A DNA stretch of 64,000 nucleotides from Lanius collurio. Lineage: Eukaryota; Chordata; Aves; Passeriformes; Laniidae. The DNA lies in assembly GCA_020086605.1 (NCBI GenBank), contig JACBWW010000089.1:509766-573765 (forward strand), given 5' to 3'. The notes beneath the pieces were generated by a model. The model saw nothing but the letters and a program-made list of their open reading frames with translations, was not told where the DNA came from and did no database searches. Position 1 is the stretch's first letter. Every line of letters begins with the position of its first letter. Shown one piece after another: positions 1-12,206 of this stretch. The position numbers and the translations under genes were made by a program.

Positions 1-46
1 CTGTAGGACAGCAGTTTGAATTAGCAAATATATCTGAGGTCGATTT

Positions 47-104
47 GGAGTTGGACTTCAGTGATCCTTGTGGGTCCCTTCCAACTTAGGTTATTCAGGA
101 TAAT
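47..104 (+). mobile_element. CR1 LINE 3' end fragment
   Basis: GTTGGACTTCAGTGATCC followed by TGGGTCCCTTCCAACT is the 3' end of avian CR1 in + orientation. Confidence 0.8.
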
Positions 105-351
105 GTAGATGAACTTGAAAAGAGGTAAGAAAATGGAGAATTCTATTTAGGTGCTACAAAATTTTCTTCTCTTGGCACCTTTCCTTGGCCCCTTTTTATT
201 TTCTGTCTGGCTTTTGTGTAGTGCTTTATAAATGTGTGAAGTGAGGAGAAACCAAACCTAAAGGTGGGGTTTCCTCACAGTGTCTACCTGACATGCTGGT
301 GTAGTCAGAATGGCTTTGGTTACTGCATGTCAGTCCTGATAGCTCCAGTGG

Positions 352-505
352 AATCATTACAGACTGGTTTGGGTTGGAAGGCACCTTAAAGCTCAGCTGG
401 ATCCACCCACTGCCTTGGGCAGGGACACCTTCCACTAGACTGGTTGCTCCAAGCCCCATCCAGCATGATCTGAGACACTTCCAAGAATGGGATAAGTAGC
501 AACAG
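352..505 (-). mobile_element. CR1 LINE 3' end fragment
   Basis: Antisense CR1 end: TTTGGGTTGGAAGGCACC, then GGGCAGGGACACCTTCC and TTGCTCCAAGCCCCATCC. Confidence 0.85.
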
Positions 506-701
506 TGGATGGGCAGCACTTTAATTTCTTCATTATATCAGGGCTTTTTATCAGAAAATTCTTAAGAAAATGTTGAAGTTTTCATATAGCTGTTAAATTC
601 CTTGAGGCCAGGAAAGTTTTGGACACTGGCCCTGTTGTACCTTCCCCACTTGGTATTTTAAAATAACAATTTTTATTTCATATATATCCTCTTTTCCCCA
701 G

Positions 702-939
702 GTAAGAAACCAAAAGCAGCCTGCCTTTACTGAATTCTCAAGAACACAGTCGACCCTTTGGTACATTATCAAGATGCATTAGGAAACTGGATCTCGTGCC
801 AAAAGAACTCCATGAGTTTCCATGACTCTCTTGAACTCCAACACAGATACTTTTGGATATAAATTTCTGTTCTAAGGAGAAGAGTGTGTACTCCAACTCC
901 TTTCTGCCAGCTTGCTGGCAGAGGTATTTCACTAAGATC
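702..939 (+). other. CSNK1G1: 5' UTR part of the start-codon exon, with three short uORFs
   Basis: The exon probably begins at 702 after a strong TTTTCCCCAG acceptor. Weaker alternative acceptors end at 876 (TTCTAAG) and 910 (TTTCTGCCAG), so the boundary is uncertain. If 702 is used, three upstream AUGs precede the main start. One at 774 is a minimal AUG-CAU-UAG (774-782). One at 812 reads to a stop at 860-862, and one at 822 reads to a stop at 873-875. None overlaps the main AUG, so re-initiation is possible. Confidence 0.6.
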
Positions 940-1117
940 ATGGACCATCCTAATAGGGATAAGGATGAAAGGCAGCGGACCACGAAAGGAATGCCAGGAA
1001 GGAGTGGGCACGGTTCTCGGCCAAGCTCGTCGGCATCTTCCGGCGTTCTTATGGTGGGACCCAACTTCAGAGTGGGCAAGAAGATTGGGTGTGGGAACTT
1101 TGGAGAACTCAGACTAG
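940..1117 (+). CDS. CSNK1G1: CSNK1G1 coding exon 1 (start codon, residues 1-59 plus first base of 60)
   Basis: Encodes the variable, Ser/Arg-rich N-terminus ([16 protein letters not shown]...) and the first kinase strand with the glycine-rich loop [11 protein letters not shown]. The start was chosen at 940 because it is the first in-frame ATG. It has a strong context (A at -3, G at +4), and MDHP matches the gamma-1 N-terminus. The open frame extends upstream to 853, but that position is TTG, not ATG. The donor AG|GTAAGA at 1118 interrupts a glycine codon after its first base. Reading through the donor would add GKK and stop. Confidence 0.95.
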
Positions 1118-2351
1118 GTAAGAAGTAAATGTTTTAGTGGCCTGCATTATGCAAATTAGCATTTCACCACTGGAATATAAATACACAAAAATTTACCCTG
1201 GCTCGAGAAACACGTGCGTTGTCTTGCTTCCCAAGTGTCGAGCTGCCTTACCCGGAGCTTATGACTCAGAAGATGTAACTCTTAGCATGATTTTGATTTG
1301 CATAAAGTCAAAGGGAATACACTGGAGAGGCCAAAGATGCAAATTTCGAACAATCCCAACAAACGAAGACTGTTCACAGCGCTGAATTTCTTGCCTGAGG
1401 TGAAAAAAAATCTTAACTCTTAAATCTTGCTCTCAATTTTTTGTTTATAAGCTAGAACGCCCATTTAAAGGGATGGGTGAGACTCTCTCCCAGCACTCAG
1501 ACTCAATTCCATGTCCTTCTCTAACCTCACTGCCCTAATTTCAGCCCCATCACCCTCTTGCTGCCCTGTCCATGTGTGGGACTTGCTGGGGAGGAGAGGA
1601 TGTGCTTAGTGGCCATCTGGCTCCCTCAGCCGACCCAGCAGCCCGACATTTGTTCATGGTCTGTTGGTCTCCTAACCACGTCTTGCAGCTGGTTGCCCAA
1701 ACAGATGGTTCCACTAATGCATTGTTTGTTTAGGACTACTGAGGAGACCAAAGCAGAGCAGTGCACTGGGCTCTTAAGTCATCCTAAAAAAAACAATGGT
1801 TGTGTTTTAAATGAGGTGGGGGAAGCAGCCGGTGTTGCTTCACATAATTCAAGGGTCATAACACTACTGGTAATGTCTTTGTAGATTCCTGCTCAGAATC
1901 TGACATCTTAAATGAATCTGTGTAATCTCTCTGAGGTTGGGTTATTGCATCAATACATGTGCTGCTGCTCCATGCTGTGGAGATCAAGCAGCTCACTTCT
2001 GGTGTGTCTCAGTAAGTGGGTATTTTGGTTTCAGCATTGCATCAGAAAAGTTTTATTGATTCACCTGAGCAGAGATAACACTTCTAAGGTGGAGAGAAAC
2101 CAAGGACAAGGGTGGAAACACCCACCTTCCTGCACATGAGTATAATTGGCAGCTAAAGATAAATTTGGATCCTTACAGTGACATAACATGAATTGCTCTA
2201 TTGCATTCTCAAAGCCCCCCCAAGAGCAAACGTCACGATCTCAGGATCCCCAGGGAGATGTTGAATTGCTCTGTAATCCAAGCTCTGAGGTTCAGCAGCT
2301 GTAGTGGATCCCTCTGGGTATGAGGCACTTGAGTTTGTTCAGCTGGTGCCC

Positions 2352-2950
2352 AAATCACAGAACCACAAAATCACAGACTGGTTTGGGTTGAAAGGCACCT
2401 TAAAGCTCATCCCATCCCACCCCTTCCATGGGCAGAACAACTTCCACTGTCCCAGGCTGCTCCAAGCCCCATCCAGCCTGGCCTTGGACACTGCCAGGGA
2501 TCCAGGGGCAGCCACAGCTGCTCTGGGCACCCTGTGCCAGGGCCTCCCCACCCTCACAGGGAACAATTCCTTCCCAGTATCCCATTCCTCCCTGCCCTCT
2601 GGCACTGGGAAGCCATTCCCTATGTCCTGTCCCTCCATCCCTTGTCCCCAGTCCCTCTCCAGCTCTCCTGGAGCCCCTTCAGGCCCTGCAAGGGGCTCTG
2701 AGCTCTCCCTGGAGCCTTCTCCTCTCCAGGTGAGCACCCCCAGCTCTCCCAGCCTGGCTCCAGAGCTGAGGGGCTCCAGCCCTTGGAGCATCTCTGTGCT
2801 CTCCTCTGGACTCTCTCCAGCAGCTCCAGGTCCTTTTGCTGTTGGACACCAAAGCTGGAGGCAGCTCTGCAGGTGGGGTCTCAGCTGAGCGGGGCAGAGG
2901 TGCAGAGTCCTCCCCTTCCCAGCTGCCCACACTGGGGGGAAGCAGCTCCT
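2352..2950 (-). mobile_element. CR1 LINE, about 0.6-kb 3' fragment
   Basis: One of the longest copies. It runs from the antisense 3' end (TCACAGACTGGTTTGGG) to a region ending CAGCTGCCCACACTGG. The open frames across it are remnants with no reverse-transcriptase motif seen. Confidence 0.87.
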
Positions 2951-3814
2951 GTTCCTCTGATTCTTTTTCACATTTCTCAAAATTTTAGAGGTATTGGGTT
3001 TGTGATTCATGTATAGTTTCATGGCATGGACTTTAGAGATGAGATTTCACGTCTGAAAAAGGTAATTTAGAGAGAAATTCAGTTTTAAATATGGATATGC
3101 AACACCTGCTAATTAAGTGACTCTTTTTTCAATAATACATGTATTTTTAATGCTGGTTTACTAAAACTTTAAGCAATGAGCCACACATACTGATTTGTTG
3201 TAACAAACTGATAACAAATCGTTGTAAGGTTCTTACAGATGCTGTATTACTCTTTTTTTTTTTTCATTTCTCTTGCTTTCTGCCAGCCACTATCACTTTA
3301 AGAGCTCCTGTTTGCTCAAATAGCAGCTATTTCTCTTGCACAGCCCATGGTAATTATCGCTGGGGGGAAGGAGAAGCAGCGGCTGAAATCTGAGCGCACA
3401 AGTCTCTGATAACGGTTTTGTCCTGCGAAGATGAATGATGTGCCCTCTGCTTTTTGCCTGTTTTTTACGTGGTTTCAGAGCAGTTAAGCACCAGTATCGC
3501 AGGCAGAACAAAGTCACGCACTGATAAGCAAAGGGAGAATAGGCTTTTCCAATTCCTTGAAGAATTTCTCTTTTTTGAGGTGCTGTGTTTTCGGTTTAAG
3601 CCAGTCTTGTATCAAGGACTGATTGTACAGGGTGGAGATGGCACTTACCTAATGAAGCTGTTTGCTGTAAATATCCAGCTCACCACTCAGGGTTGATCTT
3701 TCTTCCTGAAAATACAGATCACCCAGGGATATAACTTTTTTTTTGGAGCATGTGGGAGCAGCACGGTTGGATTCCAGCCCTCAAGGTGCTGAGATGGGGA
3801 ACATGAAACTTAAT

Positions 3815-4066
3815 GTTTGATAGGACGGGGGAATGGCCACAAGTCGTACCAGGGGAGGTTCAGGCTGGATATTAGGAAAAGATTTCCTCACTGAAAGGGT
3901 GGCTGAGCATTGGAATAGTCTCCTCAGGGAAGCATTGGGGTCACCATCCATGGAAGTGTTCAGAAAAGGAGAGGACATGCGATGTGGTTTAGTGGGAATG
4001 GTGGGATTTGTTCGAATGTTGGCCGTGATGATCTTGGAGGTCTTAAACTTAATGATTCTGTGATCT
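3815..4066 (+). mobile_element. CR1 LINE 3' fragment
   Basis: GGTTCAGGCTGGATATTAGG... to TTAATGATTCTGTGAT, the sense CR1 3' end of a diverged subfamily. Confidence 0.82.
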
Positions 4067-4563
4067 GGCCCAGAGTGAGAAGCTGAAATGGGGTTAAGCA
4101 GTGGCTGTTTCTTCAGACAGGCTGCAGAGTAGGAGGTCTGCAAGAGCTTTAGTTTCCAAAGTGGTTCAAGGTACTAGCAGGAATATAGTGCCAGTCCCCA
4201 CCCCCAACCCTGCATGGATTTGGGGGTTCATGGGGATTTAACCTGTTGTATGGAGTGCTGTCTCAGCCATGGCTGTGAACTCCACCAGAGACATCTCCAG
4301 CCAGGCATGCGAGCCACCCCCTTAAACTGACTCAAGAGTTTACCCAGGAGATATTCCTTGTATTCTCCCAAAGTCCTGAACCATGAGCCATGGTAGGGAT
4401 TAATAAGGCTCTTCAAAAGTCTCTTTTTTCCCAGTGTTTAGCATCCTTGTTTAAGTAAAGCAATTAAATAGGTACTGATGTAAAATTATTATTGGAGTTT
4501 TGGTAGGTTGGAGGGATTTCTAACATAAACATTAAGTTCTTGTTACAGCAGGCATTTCTTTTA

Positions 4564-5042
4564 ACCAGAGAATCACAGAGGGGTTTGGCTTCAAACTCAC
4601 CTTTGTCCACCCCTCTGCCTTGGGCAGGGACACCTTCCACTGTCCCAGGGTGCTCCAAGCCCCATCCAGCCTGGCCTTGGGCACTTCCAGGATCCAGGGG
4701 CAGCCACAGCTGCTCTGGGTACCCTGTGCCAGGGCCTCCCCACCCTCACAGGGAACAATTCCTTCCCAGTATCCCATCCATCCCTGCCCTCTGGCAGTGG
4801 GAAGCCATTCTCTGTGTCCTGTCCCTCCATCCCTGTCCCCAGTCCCTCTCCAGCTCTCCTGGAGCCCCTTTAGGCCCTGCAAGGGGCTCTGAGCTCTCCC
4901 TGGAGCCTTCTCCTCTCCAGGTGAGCACCCCCAGCTCTCCCAGCCTGGCTCCAGAGCTGAGGGGCTCCAGCCCTTGGAGCATCTCCATGGCCTCCTCTGA
5001 GCTTGTTCCAGCAGCTCCAGGTCCTTCTGGTTCTTGAGGGCC
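4564..5042 (-). mobile_element. CR1 LINE, about 0.48-kb 3' fragment
   Basis: Antisense copy closely similar to 2352-2950, and inverted relative to 6628-7192. Confidence 0.87.
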
Positions 5043-6627
5043 CCATGGCTGTAGACTGGAGCCTAAATCTTTTTGATCTAATTGAAACATTATCTGGCAT
5101 TTTCAACACAGTGTGTTCAGGTGTCAGTTAAAGGTGGCTCTTAACACAGTTTTTCACCCTGCTTGAAACTGTAAAAAATGTTAGAAGAGCAGCAAGCCCC
5201 AAACCAGCAGAAAAGCTGCTTCTTTGTAGGTTGCCAGGTCAGAGCAGTTTGGAACTGGGAAGGTACTCCCAAAAGTGAGAACCACCCAGCTGCCTCCCAC
5301 GCTACAGTTTGAAGCCAGGAGCTCTGCTTCAAAACAAGTAAACCAGTAAAATAAATACTTAAAGGTGATAATAGTGTCTGATACTGGGGCTGTAACTCCA
5401 AAATAACAAGTCATGGTGTGACTGGAATAAGGTTAGATGCAGAGGGCAGGGTAAGAGTAGATCCTGGGAAGCACCTACACCAGAAGCTGTTAGTTGGAAA
5501 CCTGCTCTAGAGGGGACAGCAAGTCAGGCATGTCCCAAGTGTCTGATGATGTGGTGTCTATGCAGATGCATCACTTTGGATCATTTTGGGCTTCTCTGCT
5601 GTCTCCAGTCCATCTGTACATTCACGACATCTCACTGCCAAGGCCTTGAGGAACCCACTCGGGGAAGTTTCCCACATGAATGCTGATGACCTAATGCATC
5701 TCTTCTCCTTTGGAATGTGTGGTTCATAATTGTCAGTGGAACTACCCAAAACTGAGGCTTGGACTTAACTGCTCCATCAAGAGTGCTGAGTCAGCTTGAA
5801 GAGCTTTTGCCAGCACAGCCACATCCCCTCACAGTGCTCTGGATCTTTGGTTGTGCTAAGTGAAGGTGCAGCTTCTGCTCAGGGCTTGTTCCAGTGGGAA
5901 GGTCACTGTTTCCTGTAAGCCTTTGCTCTTCCACACAGCCTCTGCTGCCCAGGAGGAGGAGGAAGGAGAGTAAACCATTAAACCAGCTTGGACCGTGGGA
6001 CAGCAAAATCCAGGGGGAGAGCTCAGTCTGGAGCAAGCCAGCAGAGAGATTTTCGGGATTTACTTCCCTAGAGCAGCTGGCAAAGCAAGCATCTTGGGCT
6101 GCAGCTTTGGGAAGGGTTTGAAGCTCAGAGGCTGGACCCATTTATGTTGAGGATCTGCCCATAGCACGTGCTCTGAAGGGGATGAACTGGAGGATGAATT
6201 TGTTCATTTACCTTTGGCTGATGGCCCGATGCCCAGTTATTTAACTGAGGAATTTCATTACCAAAAATATCTTCTGTCTAGTCCTCAGCCTCATGAAACA
6301 GACCATAATAGACTGGATTATGGCTCCACATACATGGAGGGTGTTGGCCATGTCCTTCCTTGCCTTGGAACAAGTTTGGAAGAGCGCTGTTTCCCGAATG
6401 CTGTTACCCTGTGTTGGTGGGAGAGCACACGTGTTGCTGGAAGGTCTGTGGGGCATCATTCCCTGGGTGGAGGTGCATCTCCAAGGCTGTGATGGGGGCC
6501 ACGAGATCCATAGGGAGTGGAGTTCTCAAGCCTCCCTCCTTGGGGTTTTGTTTTGCTCTTCAGAGCATCTGACTTCCTCAGGGATTTGGGCTGGAGTTTT
6601 CCTTCCTTAGTGTGCTCAAACTGAGTG

Positions 6628-7192
6628 TCTCCACCATGTCCTGGGCCTATCTCCCAGCGTGGGCAGCAGGGGAGGGGAGGATTCTGCCCCTCTGCCTTGC
6701 TCTCGTGAGACCCCTCCTGCAGAGCTGCCTCCTGCCATGGGATCCAACTTCAGAAGGACCTGGAGCTGCTGGAGCAAGTCCAGAGGAGGCCATGGAGATG
6801 CTCCCAGGGCTGGAGCCCCTCAGCTCTGGATCCAGGCTGGGAGAGCTGAGGGGGATTCACCTGCACAAGAGAAGGCTCCAGGGAGAGCTCAGAGCCCCTT
6901 GCAGGGCCTAAAGGGGCTCCAGGGGAGCTGGAGAGGGACTGGGGACAAGGGTCAAAATGGCAGGACGAGGGGGAATGGCTTCCCACTGGCAGAATGGAAT
7001 ATTGGGAAGGAATTCTTCCCTGAGAGGGTGCTGAGGCCCTGGCACAGAGCAGCTGTGGCTGCTCCATCCCTGGCAGTGTCCAAGGCCAGGCTGGATGGGG
7101 CTGGGAGCGCCCTGGGATAGTGGAAGGTGTTCTGTCCATGGCAGAAGGTGGAATGAGATGGGCTTTAAGGTCCTTTCCAATCCAAACTATTT
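6628..7192 (+). mobile_element. CR1 LINE, about 0.56-kb 3' fragment
   Basis: Sense copy from CAGCGTGGGCAGCAGG through GAGCAAGTCCAGAGGAGG to CCTTTCCAATCCAAAC. Confidence 0.87.
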
Positions 7193-9154
7193 GGTAGGAG
7201 TGATGTCCTTATCCCAGAAGGGGAAGAGGCAGTTTCAGGGAACAAGATACAGCTGGAGGTGCCAGTGGGGCTCTTTTGCTGGTAGCTAATACAGAGCAGA
7301 TAAATCCAAGTGTATTTAGGTTTCCTTCCCTTAATGTCTTCACGTCTTCTCCCCCCTGCTGTTGGCTGGAATCCCAGTCTGTCTCAGAGGGTGGAGGGGT
7401 TTATCTGCCACCTGCTTTTCCGTGGATTTGGCCTGTGAGCTCTTTCAGTGCTTTCTGGTGTCAGAGGGTTCCTGATGAAACTGCAAAACCTCCTTTCTAC
7501 CCTTAGTTTCCAGTCCAGGCATAATACTATGTCTGTTTCTAAGAGATGGAAAGAAATACATGGAAACCCCCTTGTGTGTCAAGGGTTAATGCTGGGGCTC
7601 AGCTTTCAGCTCTGCTGGCAGAAAACACCACCCTCACATTTAAATCCCTGTCCTGTGTTACAGAGCATCACCAGGTACCAAAACAGGTTGGAGCTATGAC
7701 ATCTTCCATTCCTGAGGGATGTTAAAACAACCTGCTTGGTGCAGACTGGGCCTAGGAACACCCAGTCACAGATTTAGAGGCCAGAAATACCCTGAGTGAT
7801 ACAGTGGGGAAAGCATCGAAAGAAGTTAAATGCAGAAAACATGAGCTGTTATAAAGTAAACTAAATTTTCCCTGATATTTCAGGATTTAAAGATGACTGT
7901 TTGTCTTCTCCCATGTCCATATTATCTTTAATTTTATTGAGTCTCCCAGTGCTGTTGTATCCATGTGCTGAGGAGGACATGACATGTTTTTTAACACTGC
8001 CATGTGGATATGGAAGAGCTGCTCTAGCTCCTGCCTGCTTTGAATGATGTCACTCCCTGTCCTGGGCTTTCTCAAGAGCTGGGCTGTCCAAGCATCAATA
8101 TCTGTTACAGGAATTGGAAAATAAATGAGTAAGAGAGCTGGGCAAAGCTGGTGCTACAAAATAAGCCCTGATGACTTCCATCCTGGATTGCTCCTGAATT
8201 TTGGAGTTGCTCAGTAAAAGCATGACTTGTGTTGTGACACTGTTGAGCAAAGGTCAATGCTTCCCTGAATAAATCCATAGGGAGCTTTTGTGGTGGGAGC
8301 TTCCCCTCCTCCAGGGAGACAGTGGGACTAGAGGACATCAGGAGGGTATCAGGATGGTGGGACAGAGAGGGTCCAGGGACTGCCCAGGTGTCCTTCCCAG
8401 TGGTATCTCTTCCAGGAGAGTTTGCTGCCAGGCATGGGCCATGTGGAGGTGGCAGGGGAGTGATTGCTCCAATTCCCTGGCACGTTGAGTGATTTGGTAA
8501 CCGGCAGTGTCAGAACACAGGGAGAGATGCTCCATGACATGGAGCTGTGCATCACTGCCTCGGATCACTGAGGAGGCCCAGGGCTTGCTTCAAACACCAG
8601 ACAGGCTCCTGGAGAAAAATTCCCCTCCAGCTGTAGCACACGTGGGTCCCAGCTCTGGCTCAGTGCACCAGGAGCTGGATTTGAGCTGTGCTCATCTCAC
8701 ACTCCTGCCCTTTGTGCTTCCCAGAGCATGATCAACCTAGTGAAACTCCCTGTACATCCCAGGATGAAATTGTTCAGTGTCCAGCAGATCCAAGACATTT
8801 CCAAAAGCAATGACATTCTGACTCTTCAGTTTTTGTTCCCCGGACTTTTTTGGCACGATGTGGGTAACGAAACCTGGTGTGTCTGGGATACCTCCCGTAA
8901 CACGTGCAGCGAAAGTGCTGCCATAAAATACAATTACCTTGTGCTGAGTGGAAGATGTTATTTGCCTGCCCTGCTAAACTGCTGCAAACTGCTCGTTATT
9001 CTGATTATTTTCAGGCTTATTCTTTGTTAAAGGCAGGAGCTTCAGGGGGAATTGGGAAAACAGCTTTTCGGCATCAGCATCACTTTTTCTCATTGTGCCT
9101 CGAGATGCAGTGTTGAATGTGGAACTAAAAGATTTTTTTCTTCTCCCTTTGCAG

Positions 9155-9195
9155 GTAAAAATCTCTACACCAATGAATATGTAGCGATCAAACTG
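9155..9195 (+). CDS. CSNK1G1: CSNK1G1 coding exon 2 (residues 60-73)
   Basis: A 41-nt exon after a TTCTCCCTTTGCAG acceptor and before donor CTG|GTAAGT. It completes the split glycine codon and encodes GKNLYTNEYVAIKL. This includes the ATP-anchoring lysine K72, so it is indispensable for catalysis. It is short and sits between a + oriented CR1 upstream (6628-7192) and a - oriented CR1 downstream (10281-10546). Confidence 0.95.
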
Positions 9196-10280
9196 GTAAG
9201 TAAAAGCTTCAGGTGTCCTTAAATGACTTGCACTTCTTGTTAAAAATTCAGACCAAAAGCAGGTTTTTAACTTTGAGCTCAGCGCTGCTCTCACTCTCAG
9301 CTGGGAATGACTTATTAAAACTAAGATAAGTTCTTAAAAGCACTAAAAGCAGGGAAAGAACCCATCCTTCCACCTGCTGAAGGTTTTTGGTACCTAGAGG
9401 GTCTGTAGCTGTTTTAGAGCAGTGAGAGCCTTGTTCCTCTGCCCAGGTCCCAGCGAAGGGCACTGGGAACGGGTTTGCCATTTCCTGCTGCTCCATGGCT
9501 CGAGCCTTTCTGTTCAGAACTCCATGAATTTTCCAGTTGTCAGAGTGTTTGATTAGGAGCATGGCACTGTGCAGCCTGGTTGTCCATGTTTTTGGAGTCA
9601 AGAGGAAGAAAAGAGGGTGTTCCTATGGTTAAAATTCCCTGGGAGGGGCAGAGCAAAGCTCGGTCGGGTGCGATGCCGAGAGACTGCAGATGTAACAGGC
9701 AAAACAAGATCCAATTTGGTGAAGGTCAGTCTTCCTTCTGCCTGCCTCTGGTTGCAGAGAAGATACAGTCTCATAATCTGTGGAATCTGGGGGATGGGAA
9801 ACTGCCTGCCTTGTAGCTCTTCCACATTTATAAACTCACAGCCTAGTAGTTAGTGTTTAGACCTTAACTTTTCCTATCTGTAAACTCAGATTTTCGTTAG
9901 TCCCTTGGGGTTTCAGATTCGATGTCTTCACCTGATGTGCTGAGTTCTCATGGGAGCACTCTTTAAACAGGATCCAAACCCTAGAATCTGAAGTTTAAGT
10001 TGTGGTGCTAATTTGATACTGCAGCAGACCATCCAGTTTGTCCAGTTGATGCTGTCTGGCAAAATGATAGGGATCACTCTGGTGACAGAAAATCACGATG
10101 GACTTGGTGCATTAGTTGTGATCATGTTCAAGTGCCCCAGATTCCATAACTCTGGCATTCCCCTTATGATGTGCAGTAGATGGAAAATAATTACAGCTTT
10201 GCAGGAGGGACTTGTTTTCACACCTCTTGGCAAATGTCAGAAGATGTCCCCTAAAGTAAATAAATGAATGCCTGTGGAGG

Positions 10281-10546
10281 AATTCAGGAACACAGAATCC
10301 CAGATGGGTTTGGGGTTCCTGGAAGGGATCTTAAAGCTCATCTCATTCCACCCCCTGCCATGGTGGAACACCAAGGACACCTTCCACCAGCCCAGGCTGC
10401 TCCAAGCCCCATTCAGCCTGGCCTTGGACACTTCCAGGGATCCAGGGGCAGCCACAGCCTCTCTGGCACCCTGTGCCAGGGCCTGCCCACCCTCACAGGG
10501 AACAACTCCTTCCCAATATCCCATCTATCCCTGCCCTCTGGCTTCT
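10281..10546 (-). mobile_element. CR1 LINE 3' fragment
   Basis: Antisense end AACACAGAATCCCAG followed by CCACCCCCTGCCATGG and CCAGGCTGCTCCAAGCCCC. Confidence 0.87.
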
Positions 10547-12157
10547 AATTTGCTTCCAAAGATAATCCCACAAAGTTGTTGCATTGGAAACCATAAGGAA
10601 GTCATAACCCAGGTAAAACACAGCTGTAGTAGTCCAAAGGGTGTTTTATTCTCTCAAAAAAGTAGTTGCAGTGACACCTCTCAGTAACCTGAAGCTTTTC
10701 CACATGGCAAGACTCAATGGCATTGCCTCGTGGCTGCCTCAGTTTGACCTGTTTTTCTGGTCACATTCTTTCTTCCTTTTTCCTACTATTTTTTTTTCCT
10801 GAATAACTGAATGTTAAAACAGTTACTCTGCAACACACTCCAGTTTCATTTGCCCTGTTGTGATCCAGGCTTAAAAATCTCAGGTCCTTCTCATGTGAAG
10901 GGCTGGAGTTGCCATCTGATGGCCATCCAGGTGTCCATATACCTGCTCCGTTTTGGAGAAGTTTAAGGAGGGAACAGCAGGAGAAATGGGCATTTCTTGG
11001 TCTTCTAATCTTAGACGAAATTCCCCAGGAATAAGAACTACTCAGCCTCCTCAGCAGCAAATACACTTCTCTTACATGTGGACTTAACTGCTATTTTCTT
11101 TATCCTTCGAATAATTTGTGGATTAGTGGTGGAGTAGCTGCTTTTGATGTACTTACAGGCAACATTTTCTTTTATCTGCATTGTTGGACCGAGTCAAAGC
11201 ACTGCTCCAAGTCCTTCAAGTTGTGAGATCGTCTTCCACCGCTGCAGCCCTGCTGTCTCAGCTATTCCTGCCTTCTGTCACAACGTTAGAGCTGGAAAAT
11301 GAGGGAATTGTGTGATGGATACCCAGAGCCCACGAGAAAGCGCTGTGAAATTCCATGCTAACGCCTCATGGGGGGTTTTTTGGGGACTGAGGCTACACCT
11401 TAGAAAACTGCTGGCAGTGGAGATTGGTCCCTGTGTTGATTTGTGTGTGTCACCATGTAGCTCCTGGTCCTGCTCTTCAGCTGACTTACTTGGTCAGGGA
11501 CATCTGGTTTATTCTTCAAAGCCGCTTTGCCCACAGGAGGAATTTCTTCTCTGGGAGAAGCCACCCTGGTGCCATCCAGCTGCAGTCAGAGCACAGGTAC
11601 CAGGCCATCCCCTTGCAGCAGTGATGACGCCGTTGGTTCCAGCTGTGGATTTGCTCCGTTAGGCAGTAGCAATTCAGTTATTTTTGCTACAAACACAACA
11701 TCTGCCATCATCCCTAAGCCCTTGGCCTCCAGGACAACCATCTGTGCTGGTATGATCTTCTCAGAAGCTGCCATGACTCTGGCAAGTGTCCAGAGCTCCA
11801 GCTCCAGCAGCCCTGATGCAGAAATGGCTCAGGGCTACCTCCCCTCATCCCACAAGCAGCATCATGTCCTGCTACATCAATCCTTTCCCTTTAAATGTTT
11901 GGATAAATAAACTGCTCCCTGAACAGGCTAAGTTCCCATTGCCCTGAATCCCTGTGCTCTGCAAGTATCTGTAGACTCTCCCTCAAGCCACAAGCAACAA
12001 TTATCTTAATTTAAATGTGACTTACAGAACAAACTTGTTTGTGTGTTGCTTTGTATCTGCCTTCGGTGCAGGTTCAGTTTTGCCTCCAGAATATTTTTTT
12101 CACACTGTTTGCTGAGTATTTGGTCATATTGGTCTTCTGGAGCTTTAAAACATCAGG

Positions 12158-12206
12158 AATTTAGTGATCTTGGAGGTCTCTTTCTACCTCAATGATTCTG
12201 TGATTA
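12158..12206 (+). mobile_element. CR1 LINE terminal stub
   Basis: Only the last ~50 bases remain: GATCTTGGAGGTCTCTTTC, ending AATGATTCTGTGATT. Confidence 0.75.

Larger units (their letters stand above)
1..701 (+). other. CSNK1G1: 3' part of the upstream (5' UTR) intron
   Basis: No exon is visible. It holds two CR1 fragments (47-104 and 352-505). It ends in a pyrimidine-rich tract and CCCCAG at 696-701, the best acceptor for the start-codon exon. Confidence 0.7.
1118..9154 (+). other. CSNK1G1: Intron c1 (8.0 kb)
   Basis: Contains CR1 fragments at 2352-2950, 3815-4066, 4564-5042 and 6628-7192. The remaining stretches (1118-2350, 2951-3814, 4067-4563, 5043-6627, 7193-9154) show ordinary intronic sequence with no supported exon, RNA gene or repeat array. 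Confidence 0.8.

Noticed and set aside
853..939. 29-residue N-terminal extension of the kinase
   Set aside because: The extended frame begins with TTG, not ATG. The first in-frame ATG is at 940 and matches the family N-terminus.
2339..3022. 227-residue minus-strand open frame
   Set aside because: It covers an antisense CR1 fragment. I see no reverse-transcriptase or endonuclease motif, and the same frame recurs in other CR1 copies.
6659..7120. 153-residue open frame
   Set aside because: It lies wholly inside a sense CR1 3' fragment and resembles frames at other CR1 copies.
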